Below, piece by piece: positions 9,292 through 19,700 of a DNA stretch of 59,553 bases (the stretch's first letter is position 1; each line of letters opens with the position of its first letter). Below the pieces are notes generated by a model. The model was not told where the DNA came from. It ran no database searches and saw nothing but the letters and a program-made list of their open reading frames with translations. The DNA is taken from contig JAATFV010000258.1 in the NCBI GenBank assembly GCA_015655015.1, positions 1 through 59,553 of the forward strand, in the 5' to 3' direction. Made by a program: the position numbers and the translations under genes. This DNA comes from Chitinophagales bacterium (lineage in GTDB: Bacteria; Bacteroidota; Bacteroidia; Chitinophagales; Chitinophagaceae).

Positions 9292-10866
9292 ATGAATCCG
9301 CGTAAAAAATATTTGATGCTTTCTTTACTGTCGCTGGCTGCGATCGCTTTTCTATACGGGTGTGTCAAAAAGCCTTTGGACCAGACCCCGACGGGCAGTT
9401 ATACTACCGAAAGTTTCTGGCGTAACCAGGATGACGTGATTGCCGGCGTGTTGGGTATTTACAATGAGCTTTTTACAGAAGACTGGGTCGGTCATGACCT
9501 GTATGTTTATGATGATCAATCCGATGATATTTCTGTGCAGGGCGACCACCCTGATTTCAAGGCTATCGAACGGTTCAATATCGATCCCACGCTGCAATTG
9601 ATCTATATTACCTGGCCCTTTGCCTATGAGCAGATTGCCAGGGCGAACAATGCTATCATCTATATTCCCAGGGTGCCTGTCATAGACAGCGCGATACGCA
9701 GCCGGTCCCTGGGGGAAGCCTATTTTTTGAGGGCATATGCTTATTTCGCGCTTAGCCAGATCTACGGCGAAGTGCCGATCATCACGGAGAAGAATGTGCA
9801 GGCGGAGAATTATAATGTTGCCAAGTCTCCTGTGGACTCCGTACGGGCACAGGCGGAATCAGACCTGCTGAAAGCTGTCAGCCTGTTGCCGGATGCCATT
9901 TATGATGATGCCGATAAAGGCCGTGTAGGGAGAGGGGCGGCCTGGGGGATGTTGTGCAAGCTGTATATGTTCGAGGATAAATTTGCCCAGGCCATCCAGT
10001 ACGGAAGTTATGTGATCAATGATCCGAACTACGCACTGGCGTCCGACTACACCAGCAATTTTACCCTGGGCCAGCAGGAAAGCAATACGGAGATCCTTTT
10101 TGCCGTCTGGAATAAAGACCAGGATATCTCCAGTGTTCCTTCTTCTGCTGTCAGCACTTATTTTTCGCCGCGGGCCTGGAACGGGTGGGGCTTCCATCAT
10201 CCGACGGAGAGTTTCGCCAGCGAATTCGAAACCGATGATACCATTCGTAAAAGAGCAACGCTGATTTCGGTAGGGGATACGCTTCCTCATCAGACCAATT
10301 TAATTGAGATCGGGGCCGGGGACGCTTACCAGATGTTTGCCGGGGATCTCGGGCAGTCAACGGGCCGTTTCCTTCCTACCATGTCCGCTACCGGGTATTT
10401 TATCCGTAAGTATACGGCTTACCAGACCAACAACAATGGTCATATCGCTTATGATCTGAAGCAACCTATTTTGCGCAGCTCCGATGTCTACCTGCTGGTG
10501 GCGGAAGCGAAAATCAGGTTGAATGGTCCCGGGAGCGGGGATGCGGAACTCAACGCCGTACGTAACCGTGCTCACCTGTTGCCGGTATCCAATGCGGGAA
10601 TGCCGCAGCTGATCCACGAACGCAGGGTAGAGCTGGGAGGTGAAAATACCCGCTGGCAGGACCTGCTGCGCTGGGACAAGGATAATATCGTCAATCTCGA
10701 TACGATTGTCGGCAAGCCCAAGCTGGCTTCCCCGCTAGCTCCTTATAATGGGGAAGTAATAATTCCTGCGCGTACCTTTACGCGGCCTAAGGATTATTAT
10801 ATGCCTCTTCCGCAGGAGATCATCGATGAGAGCAAGGGCGTGATCCTGCAGAATAAAAATTATTAA
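9292..10866 (+). CDS. SusD/RagB glycan-binding outer-membrane lipoprotein, locus 1
   Basis: A 524-residue surface lipoprotein. The signal peptide ends in a lipobox (AAIAFLYGC). The TPR-rich fold is visible from conserved blocks: LDQTPTGSYTTESFWRNQDD near the N-terminus, SLGEAYFLRAYAYFALSQIY with the SusD helix motif at about residues 140-160, GAAWGMLCKLYMF, and near the C-terminus VYLLVAEAKIRLNG and LIHERRVELGGENTRWQDLL followed by PLPQEIIDES. It lids the SusC barrel and binds the oligosaccharide. It starts 21 bases after susC and is followed by a hairpin terminator before the glycosidase genes. Confidence 0.95.
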   Translation: MNPRKKYLMLSLLSLAAIAFLYGCVKKPLDQTPTGSYTTESFWRNQDDVIAGVLGIYNELFTEDWVGHDLYVYDDQSDDISVQGDHPDFKAIERFNIDPTLQLIYITWPFAYEQIARANNAIIYIPRVPVIDSAIRSRSLGEAYFLRAYAYFALSQIYGEVPIITEKNVQAENYNVAKSPVDSVRAQAESDLLKAVSLLPDAIYDDADKGRVGRGAAWGMLCKLYMFEDKFAQAIQYGSYVINDPNYALASDYTSNFTLGQQESNTEILFAVWNKDQDISSVPSSAVSTYFSPRAWNGWGFHHPTESFASEFETDDTIRKRATLISVGDTLPHQTNLIEIGAGDAYQMFAGDLGQSTGRFLPTMSATGYFIRKYTAYQTNNNGHIAYDLKQPILRSSDVYLLVAEAKIRLNGPGSGDAELNAVRNRAHLLPVSNAGMPQLIHERRVELGGENTRWQDLLRWDKDNIVNLDTIVGKPKLASPLAPYNGEVIIPARTFTRPKDYYMPLPQEIIDESKGVILQNKNY

Positions 10867-10923
10867 ATCCCATCCTGATGGGGACTTTATAGACGTTAAG
10901 GTTTTGATGGAGTAATTTGTGCA

Positions 10924-10964
10924 GAAACCTATAGGAGGTCAACTCTTTTATAGGTTTCTTTTTT
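10924..10964 (+). terminator. Intrinsic terminator or attenuator between susD and GH89 gene
   Basis: GAAACCTATA (10924-10933) pairs perfectly with TATAGGTTTC (10949-10958), a 10-bp stem with a 15-base loop, followed directly by a run of six T. A smaller hairpin, CCCAT-CCTG-ATGGG, lies just after the susD stop (10869-10882). The terminator ends only 11 bases before the next start codon, so leaky read-through would put the enzymes below SusC/SusD in abundance. Confidence 0.8.
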
Positions 10965-10974
10965 AAAAACTGTT

Positions 10975-13287
10975 ATGAACATGAAAGGAATGAAATGGTT
11001 TTTTTGGGCGGGGGTGAGCTTTGTTTGTCTTAATTGTTTTTCCCGGGAGCGTGTGGGCGGAGAAGATAAGGGGGCAGCGGGGAAAGAACCGCCGGACAGG
11101 GAGGCGGAGCCATTGGACAGAGGCGCGCTGAATGCTTTTTTGCAGCGGATCGTAGGGGACAAGGCGGGGCAATTCGAGATCGCTTATATCGCTCCGGAGA
11201 ATGGGAAGGATGTTTTTGAGCTGGAGGGTGGGGCAGCGGGTGCACGTGGTGGGGGTGGTAAGGTGGCGGGAGCAGGCAGAAGGATCGTTTTGCGCGGCAG
11301 CAGTGGGGTGAGTGTCGCTGCCGCCCTGAATTATTATCTGAAAAATTATTGTCATTGCCTTATAACCTGGAATGGGACGAATCTTCATCTGCCGGGGGTA
11401 TTACCCGGGGTGACAGAAAGGATCCATAAGCGGACTCCTTATCAGTACCGCTATTATCTGAATTATTGCACTTTTAATTATTCTATGGCGTGGTGGGATT
11501 GGCAACGCTGGCAAAAAGAGATCGATTGGATGGCGCTGAACGGGATCAATATGCCGCTGGCGCTGACGGGAGAAGAGGCCATCTGGCAGGAGGTATATCG
11601 GTCGATGGGGTTTTCAACGGGGGAGCTCGATCGTTTTTTTAGCGGACCGGCTTATTTTTCCTGGTTGTGGATGGGGAATATCGATGCATGGGGCGGCCCG
11701 TTGCCGGAACATTGGAAGGATAGCCATAAAGAATTACAGCAAAAGATACTTCATGCCGAAAGGGCTTTTGGGATGAAGCCGGTATTGCCTGCTTTTACCG
11801 GGCATGTTCCTCCCTCCTTCAAAGACCGTTATCCGGCGGCCAAAATAAAGAAAACCAATTGGGACGCCGGTTTTGAAGATGTGTATATACTGGATCCTTC
11901 CGATCCTCTTTTTGAGGAGATCGGTAAAAAATTCCTGGAGGCGCAGACACGTGCCTTTGGTACGGATCATCTGTATTCGGCCGATACCTTCAATGAGAAT
12001 GTGCCGCCTGCCAGCGATTCGTCCTACCTGGATGGCATGAGCAAAAAAGTGTTTGCTTCGATGGCCCTGGCTGATCCGAAGGCGGTATGGGTGATGCAGG
12101 GATGGATGTTCCATTACAATGCGGCTTATTGGAAGCCTGCCCAGATAAAGGCGCTGCTGAATGCCGTTCCCAATGATCATATGATCCTGCTGGATCTGTA
12201 CAGTGAAAGTCATCCTGTCTGGAACAGGACGGATGCCTATTACGGCAAGCCCTGGATCTGGAATATGCTGCACAATTTTGGCGGGAACATCAGCCTTTGG
12301 GGCCGTATGAGCCATGCGGCGGCGGATCCTTCACAGACATTGCAGGATCCGGCAGCCGGCAGGATGGTCGGTATTGGTCTTACTCCGGAAGGGATAGAGC
12401 AAAATCCCGCACTTTATCAGCTGATGCTCGAAAATGTATGGAGGGATAGTCCGGTGGATGTTTCCGCCTGGCTAAGGGCATATGCTCTTCAGCGTTATGG
12501 GGATGGAGGTGCTGCTGCCGACTCCGCCATAGGGGAAGCCTGGCGGATTTTGGAGGCTAGTGTCTATAGCGGCGGTCCTGGCGAGGGCGGCAATGAGTCC
12601 ATTATTGTGGCCAGGCCTACTTTTGAAAAATCGATCGACCGGGTGCTGACAAAGCTGGATTATGATCCGGGGAAACTGGTAACGGCCTGGGATCTTTTTG
12701 TAAAAAATGCTGCGGCTTTTTCCCATAGTGATGGATTTCAGTATGACCTGGTGGACATCAGCCGGCAGGTGCTGGCCAATTATGCCAGTCCGTTGCAGCA
12801 GAAAATAGCCGGGGCCTGGCGGCTAAAAGAAACGGCGGCTTACCGGGAATACAGCCGGCAGTTTTTGGATTTATTAGAGGATATGGATCGTCTCCTGGCC
12901 ACCCGGCATGATTTTCTGCTGGGGAGATGGATAAAGGAAGCCCGGGCGAATGGGGTGACTGCTTCAGAGCAGGACCTGTACGAATTGAATGCCCGGGATA
13001 TTATTACGCTGTGGGGGGATAAAGAGAGCGGTTTGCGGGAGTATTCCTGCCGGCAGTGGTCGGGGCTGATCGCGGGTTATTACAAGCCCCGCTGGGAGAT
13101 GTTCTTTCATTACCTGGATCAGTCGTTGGTGTCGGGGAAGGAGCCTGACTGGAAGGCTTTTGACAGAGAGGTGAAGGATTGGGAATGGAAATGGGTAAAT
13201 AGTCATGACCGTTATGATGCCCTGGAGAAGGGGAATGCTGTATTGGTGGCCGTGGAATTGTATAATAAATACCGGAAGAATTTATGA
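10975..13287 (+). CDS. Alpha-N-acetylglucosaminidase, GH89 (NAGLU family)
   Basis: A 770-residue GH89 enzyme that should hydrolyse terminal alpha-linked N-acetylglucosamine from glycoconjugates. The N-terminus is hydrophobic (WFFWAGVSFVCLNCF) and serves as a signal peptide; CLNC is not a good lipobox. A small N-terminal domain (RIVLRGSSGVSVAAALNYYL) precedes the barrel: RTPYQYRYYLNYCTFNYSMA, WDWQRWQKEIDWMALNGIN, MPLALTGEEAIWQEV. Two candidate catalytic glutamates are present: Glu341 in ADTFNENVP and Glu411 in DLYSESHPVW. The all-helical C-terminal domain is complete. An odd Gly/Ala/Arg-rich insert (GGAAGARGGGGKVAGAGR) breaks the N-terminal domain. The stop codon overlaps the next start by ATGA, so translation is coupled to GH35. 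Confidence 0.92.
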   Translation: MNMKGMKWFFWAGVSFVCLNCFSRERVGGEDKGAAGKEPPDREAEPLDRGALNAFLQRIVGDKAGQFEIAYIAPENGKDVFELEGGAAGARGGGGKVAGAGRRIVLRGSSGVSVAAALNYYLKNYCHCLITWNGTNLHLPGVLPGVTERIHKRTPYQYRYYLNYCTFNYSMAWWDWQRWQKEIDWMALNGINMPLALTGEEAIWQEVYRSMGFSTGELDRFFSGPAYFSWLWMGNIDAWGGPLPEHWKDSHKELQQKILHAERAFGMKPVLPAFTGHVPPSFKDRYPAAKIKKTNWDAGFEDVYILDPSDPLFEEIGKKFLEAQTRAFGTDHLYSADTFNENVPPASDSSYLDGMSKKVFASMALADPKAVWVMQGWMFHYNAAYWKPAQIKALLNAVPNDHMILLDLYSESHPVWNRTDAYYGKPWIWNMLHNFGGNISLWGRMSHAAADPSQTLQDPAAGRMVGIGLTPEGIEQNPALYQLMLENVWRDSPVDVSAWLRAYALQRYGDGGAAADSAIGEAWRILEASVYSGGPGEGGNESIIVARPTFEKSIDRVLTKLDYDPGKLVTAWDLFVKNAAAFSHSDGFQYDLVDISRQVLANYASPLQQKIAGAWRLKETAAYREYSRQFLDLLEDMDRLLATRHDFLLGRWIKEARANGVTASEQDLYELNARDIITLWGDKESGLREYSCRQWSGLIAGYYKPRWEMFFHYLDQSLVSGKEPDWKAFDREVKDWEWKWVNSHDRYDALEKGNAVLVAVELYNKYRKNL

Positions 13288-16200
13288 GGAGAATATTATT
13301 AGTTTTTTGTTGCCTGGTGGATTTGCTGAGTTATGGACAGACCAATGATCATATATTTCCTCCTGCAGCAGGTGCGAAATCTTTTATCGATTTTGATGCG
13401 AAGGGTTTTCTTGTAGGGGGAAGGAGAGTTTTTTTGGTTTCTGCGGGAATGGAATATGCGCGGGTGCCCCATGCGCTCTGGGAGGACCGGTTGCTCCGGC
13501 TCAAGCGGGCGGGCTTTAATTGTATAGAGGTCTATACGTTCTGGAATTTTCATGAACCGCGGGATGGGATGTTTGACTTCAGCGGTGATCATGACCTGGG
13601 GGCTTTCCTGGGACTTTGTAAAAAAATGGGGCTGTATGTTATTGCCCGGGTAGGTCCTTATTACTGTGCGGAATGGGACAATGGAGGGTATCCTTTATGG
13701 CTGCGTTTCAAGCCGGGGCTTCGTGTCCGGGAGGATAATGCGGAATTTGAGAAATACGTGGATCGTTTCTTTGATAGACTGATGCCGATCGTAAGCCGGA
13801 ACCAGGTTCACCGGGGAGGAGCGGTGATACTGGTGCAGCTGGAAAATGAGCATCCGAAGGGGTGGGGGACTATTATACCGGATGGGTATTTCCGGCATTT
13901 ACGTGACAAGGCGGTGTCGTTGGGGCTGGAAGTGCCTTATTTTTTCAGCGGGCTGCATCATTCCAACGATCCGGCGGGGGATTTGCCCCGCAAGACTGTC
14001 GGTATGGGTAGTGCGGTTGTGGCGGGAGGAGGAGATTCGCTTTCCCTGGATGATCCGTCCCGGCCTAATCCCTGGATGTCTACGGAGTTCTGGAGCGTTT
14101 GGTATAACGGATATGGATCAACGGATAAAGAAGCGCGGTTATACGAGCGGCGCACCTGGAAGATCATCGCTCATGGCGGCAATGGATATAATTACTACAT
14201 GGCTCATGGCGGCAGTAATTTCGGCTATACGAATAATGATGAAGATGCCGCTTCCTATGATTATGGAGCTGCGGTGGGACAGGCCGGAGATCTTCGCCCT
14301 ATTTATTATAGTTTTAAGCGGATGGGGTGGTTTGCCCGGAGTTTTTCTGCGATCCTGGAGAACAGTGTGGATGCGACGGCAACCTGGAAGAATATTATTA
14401 CGAATGTCGCCGGTATGGGCAATGTTACTTCGGATAGTGCTGTTCGTATTTCAGCGCGGCATAGCCCGGCGGGAGAGCTTATTTTCCTGGATAATCCGTC
14501 GGCTGTTGCGAAGACTGTCTCGTTGACGATGAAATCGGGGGCGCCTTCTGATGTGAGGGGGGCTTCCGGAGAGGTATTACCTGCGGGTAGGAAGCTGCCT
14601 GCAGGAGAGATGTTATCTGCGGATCGGAAGCTGCCTGCAGGAGGGCCGCTGTTATTAGGTCCGGGTGAAATAATGCCGGTTGTTCACGATTTTGTTATGG
14701 ATAGTGCGGTGAAATTGGAGTGGGCGCCGGTAAGGATACTCGGTATCAGTGACCAGGGTAATACGACGACGATGGTGATCTATGGCGAGCCGGGCAGTCC
14801 GGCAGAACTGTATTTCAGGGTGCGCGGAAAGGCGGGTGTGCTGAAGGGTGTGGCTGGGTTTTCGGTGACCGGGGAGCGGGTGGTGTTGCAAACCAAATTT
14901 TCAGATGGGCGAATCCCTGTTGAATATGTATTTCGTGCGGGGGGAAAGAAATGGAGGATATTAGTGGTCAATTCTCAACTGGCGGATCGGACCTGGTTTC
15001 CGGAGGCAGGGGGTAAGCAGCTTGTTGTTTGCGGACCTGCTTATGTCGCGGAGCTACGGGTGCGATCGGACGACAGGCAGCGTGAAGGGGTGAAGCTGGT
15101 TGCGGAATTTCCCTGGCAGGGAAATGAATATGTCCGACAGGCCAACGGCGGCTATCCTGTGCAGCTTTATAGTGAACGATCTGAACCTTTTCGATTGAGC
15201 TTGCAGGGGGGTGGGAAGGATAATCACAATGATGGCGGGGTGAGGAATGGAGAAGCAGGTGGCGATGCTGTGGAACGGAAAGACCGGCTGGAGCTGGCCC
15301 CCTGGAAGTGCCGTACAGCAGCTTATCCCGGGCTGCCAGGTTATTATGATAATGACTGGAAATACAGTAAGCAGCCTTTGCAGATGGGGGCAGACGGGGA
15401 TGGGACGGCAGAGGCGTGGTACCGAACGGTAATTGATATCGGGGAGGCCGGCCTATATACATTGCAGGTAGAGGGTAGTGACCGGGCAATAGCTTTTGTG
15501 GATGGCCGGCCGGCGGGTTCGGGTGAGATCCGGAATGGGGAAATTACTTTTAATTTTTCGAGGGGCCGACATACGTTGGCTTTTTTTACTACACATGATG
15601 GCCGGGATAAATTAGCGGCTTACCTGGGATCGATGGATTCGGTAGACCGCAAGGGTATTTTTGGAAATGCTATCCTCCGGAAAGGCGGTCCTTCGATCGT
15701 TACTCTTGGGGGATGGCATTTTTTAAGAGCAAGCGATGGCAGCCGGGGGGCCGGAAACGACAGCCTTCGGGGGGCTGACAATCAGGGGGCTGGCCTTCAG
15801 GGGGCTGGCGGTCAGGCGACTGGCAGTCAGGGGGGCGGCAGTCAGGAGGCCGGAGGCAAAACCGCGGAGGATTCACCGGAACTGCTGCAGCGGGATTTTC
15901 CTGCTGCGGGCACGGCCGGATGGAAAGAGTATACGACCGGGCAGGATGCTTTTTCCCTGAAACAGGGCTTTGGCTGGTTTCGCACGGCGCTGCCCGATCC
16001 CGGAGCGGGGGTATCGCAGATCATACTGAAATTTAAAAGTGTGGATGAGAATGCCACGGTGTTTATAAACGGCCGGAAGATAGGCCGGCACGAGGGATGG
16101 AATCAGCCTTTTGAGGTAACGATTGGCGGGCTGGACAGCTTGCAAAGACCTTTGGAGCTGACCGTGTTCATGGAGAATTATTCCAATGAAGGAGGGATTG

Positions 16201-16637
16201 ACCAGCCGGTGAGGGCCAACTATGCTGGTCCGGGTGAGCCTGTAACAGGGTGGGTCATGCATGGGGGAGTGGAGGAGCCTATGAGTATAATGGATTGGAA
16301 AGTGTTGCTGCCGACGAAGGATGTTCGGGGCATGGCAGGCCCCTGCTTTTATCGCAGTTCATTTGTCATTCCTGCTTATAGCGTTTCGGGTCCGCATCCT
16401 ATCTGGCGGGTGCATACGAAGGGATTGGGGCATGGATCTGTCTGGGTGAACGGGCATAATTTAGGGCGTTACCCGGAAAAGACAGCCGCGCCGGGTCTGT
16501 ATATTCCTGAATGCTGGCTGCATGCGGGACGGAATACCCTGATCATCCTGGATGATGATGGCAAACGCCCGGACCAGGTCTTCGTGCAAGCGGAGCGGGG
16601 GGCGAGCCGGGACGTATCTGTTTTTTCTGACTTTTAA
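13284..16637 (+). CDS. Beta-galactosidase-type glycosidase, GH35, with repeat-rich linkers
   Basis: A 1117-residue secreted enzyme (signal MRRILLVFCCLVDLLSYGQ). The N-terminal TIM barrel carries GH35 signatures: RAGFNCIEVYTFWNFHEP, VIARVGPYYCAEWDNGGYP, VQLENEHPKGW with Glu189 as probable acid/base, and NPWMSTEFWSVWYNG with Glu268 as probable nucleophile. Several C-terminal beta-sandwich and jelly-roll domains follow (SVDENATVFINGRKIGRHEG; GSVWVNGHNLGRYPEKTAAP). It is longer than usual because of low-complexity linkers: a 36-bp tandem duplication at 14574-14645, a charged Gly/Asn stretch near 15208-15280, and a pentapeptide repeat at 15771-15845. The start overlaps the GH89 stop (ATGA). Beta-galactosidase is the commonest GH35 activity; specificity is not determined here. 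It likely acts after GH89 removes a capping alpha-GlcNAc. Confidence 0.9.
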   Translation: MRRILLVFCCLVDLLSYGQTNDHIFPPAAGAKSFIDFDAKGFLVGGRRVFLVSAGMEYARVPHALWEDRLLRLKRAGFNCIEVYTFWNFHEPRDGMFDFSGDHDLGAFLGLCKKMGLYVIARVGPYYCAEWDNGGYPLWLRFKPGLRVREDNAEFEKYVDRFFDRLMPIVSRNQVHRGGAVILVQLENEHPKGWGTIIPDGYFRHLRDKAVSLGLEVPYFFSGLHHSNDPAGDLPRKTVGMGSAVVAGGGDSLSLDDPSRPNPWMSTEFWSVWYNGYGSTDKEARLYERRTWKIIAHGGNGYNYYMAHGGSNFGYTNNDEDAASYDYGAAVGQAGDLRPIYYSFKRMGWFARSFSAILENSVDATATWKNIITNVAGMGNVTSDSAVRISARHSPAGELIFLDNPSAVAKTVSLTMKSGAPSDVRGASGEVLPAGRKLPAGEMLSADRKLPAGGPLLLGPGEIMPVVHDFVMDSAVKLEWAPVRILGISDQGNTTTMVIYGEPGSPAELYFRVRGKAGVLKGVAGFSVTGERVVLQTKFSDGRIPVEYVFRAGGKKWRILVVNSQLADRTWFPEAGGKQLVVCGPAYVAELRVRSDDRQREGVKLVAEFPWQGNEYVRQANGGYPVQLYSERSEPFRLSLQGGGKDNHNDGGVRNGEAGGDAVERKDRLELAPWKCRTAAYPGLPGYYDNDWKYSKQPLQMGADGDGTAEAWYRTVIDIGEAGLYTLQVEGSDRAIAFVDGRPAGSGEIRNGEITFNFSRGRHTLAFFTTHDGRDKLAAYLGSMDSVDRKGIFGNAILRKGGPSIVTLGGWHFLRASDGSRGAGNDSLRGADNQGAGLQGAGGQATGSQGGGSQEAGGKTAEDSPELLQRDFPAAGTAGWKEYTTGQDAFSLKQGFGWFRTALPDPGAGVSQIILKFKSVDENATVFINGRKIGRHEGWNQPFEVTIGGLDSLQRPLELTVFMENYSNEGGIDQPVRANYAGPGEPVTGWVMHGGVEEPMSIMDWKVLLPTKDVRGMAGPCFYRSSFVIPAYSVSGPHPIWRVHTKGLGHGSVWVNGHNLGRYPEKTAAPGLYIPECWLHAGRNTLIILDDDGKRPDQVFVQAERGASRDVSVFSDF
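14574..14645 (+). repeat. 36-bp in-frame tandem duplication in the GH35 gene
   Basis: Two adjacent 36-base copies (14574-14609 and 14610-14645) encode VLPAGRKLPAGE and MLSADRKLPAGG. They share the stretch GGAAGCTGCCTGCAGGAG without change. They lie in a linker after the catalytic barrel and preserve the frame. Confidence 0.8.
15771..15845 (+). repeat. 15-bp minisatellite encoding pentapeptide repeats in the GH35 gene
   Basis: Five contiguous 15-base units encode GADNQ, GAGLQ, GAGGQ, ATGSQ and GGGSQ, and a sixth decayed unit (EAGGK) follows. The bases before it (RGAGNDSLR) look like older copies. The array forms a flexible Gly/Gln linker between two beta-sandwich domains. Confidence 0.85.
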
Positions 16638-16701
16638 ATGTGTTGTGCAGCATGTGGCCCGGGGTGGATTTTTGTACGTGGATATTAAAATATAAAATAG
16701 C

Positions 16702-19700
16702 ATGGGGCTGCAAAATTCAGGGAGGCTGGTTGGCTTGTTGCTGGTCGGATTTATGGTATTGGGTGGGTTCGCGCAGGTGCCGCCTGTGCCGGGAGGTGTG
16801 CGCAGTTCGCGGTTAGCCGGGATGTCCGGATTGATGCAGGGGAAGGATCCTTTATTCTATGTAGATCCTTTATCCTTTGTGGATCCTTTTATCGGGACGG
16901 CTAAGAGCGCTGTGTTCACCCGGTGGGGCAGCGAGGGAGGAACTTATCCCGGAGCGGCAGCTCCCTGGGGGATGATGCAATTGACGCCGGAGACAAAGGC
17001 GGAGGGTGGATATGACTATGGAGACAGTGCTATTTATTTTTTTAGTTGCTTCCATCATTTGAGCGGGTTCCCGGGCGGTTCGGCGGGGCAGATAAAAGTG
17101 ATGCCGGTAGTTTCTACAGGTAGACGGGATGCGTTGGGAGGGCGACCTTTCCTGCATCGTGATGAGAAGGCCAGTCCCGGTTATTACCGGGTGATCTTTT
17201 CGGATGACCAAACGCTGGTGGAAGCAACCAGTTCAGGGCGGGTGGGATTATTTCGGTTTACTTTTCCCGCACATGTTCTGCCTCGGATCTTTGTAGGGGG
17301 AATGGGGAATATCACCCGCAAGAACGCTCATTTGTTGCAGGGGACTTCTTTTCCTGTGGTCCTCCGGTATGACCGGGATGATAATGGGGAAGAGCAGGTG
17401 AAGGATGGCGTTATCCTCCGATGGGTTCCTTCGGTGGGGAAGCCAACTGTCATTGTTCTCCGGATCAGCGTTGCTACGGCCGGTCTTGAAAGCGCCCAAA
17501 AAAATATTGATAAAGAGACCGGGGGGCTTGGATTTGATGCTGTTAAAGAGAAGACAGCGGGTCAATGGCGGAAGGAGCTGTCGGTGATTGATCTTGGAGA
17601 TGGTGAAGACGTCCGGAATAGTGGAAACGTTGCTCAGGATAATGTCAGGGAAACTCCTGATAACAATGAAGAAAAGAAGAAGATTTTTTATACGGCGCTG
17701 TATCATTCCTTGCTGATGCCCTGGATCATTTCCGATGTGGAGGGAAAGTACCGGGGCCGCGATGGGCTGGTGCATGTGACCGCCGGGAAAAATGAATATG
17801 GACAATTTTCTCCCTGGGATACTTTTCGGTCCTTGCATCCGCTCCTATGTCTTTTGTTCCCGGACCGGCAGCAGGATATGGTCTTGTCGATGCTGGATAT
17901 TTACCGGCAGACGGGGTATCTTCCCACTGAATCGATGACGGGTAATCATGCCGTGCCTATCCTGGTGGATTCCTGGTTGAAAGGCATACGTGGATTTGAC
18001 AGCTCCCTGGCATATACTGCCATGGCGAAAAGCCTGGTAGACGGGCCTTTTCTCCAGCCGGATATGGAAGTCTATCATCAGCGGGGATATATTCCTTTCA
18101 CGTATCCTGAGTCAGTTACCCGGACGGTGGAATATGCTTATGATGACTGGGCTATGGGTCAGTTTTCGGGGATTGCCAAACGAGGGGGGGATATACCGGA
18201 TGGACATCCGAAGCAGGCTATTCAATCTGACGGGAATTCGGACCCCTTGCTGAAAAGAAGTTATGCTTACAGGAACCTGTTCAATCCGGATGAAATGTTG
18301 TTATTACCCCGGGATAAGGATCAGTTCAAATTGCAGCCTGGCACAACCGGTTATAAAGAAGGTGATAAATGGGTCTATTCTTTTTTTGTTCCCCAGCATC
18401 CGAAGGACCTGGTGAACCTTATGGGAGGGAATGCCGCTTTCTCCGACCGGTTGGATTCTGCGCTCTCCCGGCAATCCATCGTATTTGACAATGAGACTGT
18501 CTTTCATATCCCTTATCTTTTTAATTATTCCGGCAGGCCCGACAGGACGGAGTACTGGATAAGAACGATCATGGATACGCGCTGGTCGGCGACTCCCGGG
18601 GGATTGCCGGGCAATGATGACCTGGGGTCCTTATCCAGCTGGTATGTGCTGAGTGCGATGGGGATCTATCCGGTCTGTCCCGGAAAACCTTTTTATGATA
18701 TTGGGGCGCCGCTTTTCAGGACGATGAGACTTCATTTGCCGGGTGGGAAACAATTTGTGATAAGGAGACGGGATGTGGGCACAAGAGATGGTGGAATAGG
18801 AATCCGGAATGGTGGGGCGATTGACGAAGGGATAGGAAGTTGGAATGGTAGAGAAGAAAGGGGGAGATGCGTTTATGTAAAATCGTTATTGGTCAATAAT
18901 AAGAAATTTGATGGTTTATTACTGCCGCATGAGGGGATCATGCAGGGCGGAGAAATGGTGTTTGAGATGGGGGCTGTGCCTTGTAAAACCAGCACGGCGG
19001 ATCGGGGTAAAGATGAACGGAAGGGAGAGATTGGCAAGAAGGAGCAAGTGTTTTCTGTGGGATTGGGAACTGAGTGGGAAGGAGAACCGGATTTCCGGAT
19101 GTCGGACTTCTCCGTTACGAAGAAGGAGGTGAGACCTCATGAATTGTTCTGGGTCAGATTCTCGGTAAGCAATAAGGGCAGCTTAGGCACAAAGATCGTG
19201 AAGTTATTGTTGAATGGTCGGGAGATCGGTCGTAAGAATTGCGTGGTGGCTGCCGGGGCTGAAGTTACTGATTCGATCAGCTGCCGTCTATATCCATATG
19301 GTGTGGCGAAGCTTGGGATCGAAGGGATGAAGGAAATGGATGTGACGGTGAGCGGGGATGGGCAAGAAACCGGGATGAGCATGGTAGAAATTACCGGTCT
19401 GGTCATCCGGCCCGGGATTAAGAAAGGCGAATTGCAAAAGATCAGTTTTACAGCACAGAATATCGGGGGAGCATCGCGTAGTTTTTATATCCCGGTAAAG
19501 GTGAATGATTCTTTAGTCCGGACGGACAGTATGCTGCTGGGGCCAGGAGAAAAAAAGAGGTTATCACAGAATCTGGCAGTTGGAGGGGATGGTGTGCAGG
19601 CAATCGGAGTGATGGAGGCACGGGAGTATTTTAAGGTATATGACCGCGATGTGGAATCGGCCGTATTGGATCTGGCGATGGGGGGAGACAGTGTAGTTGA

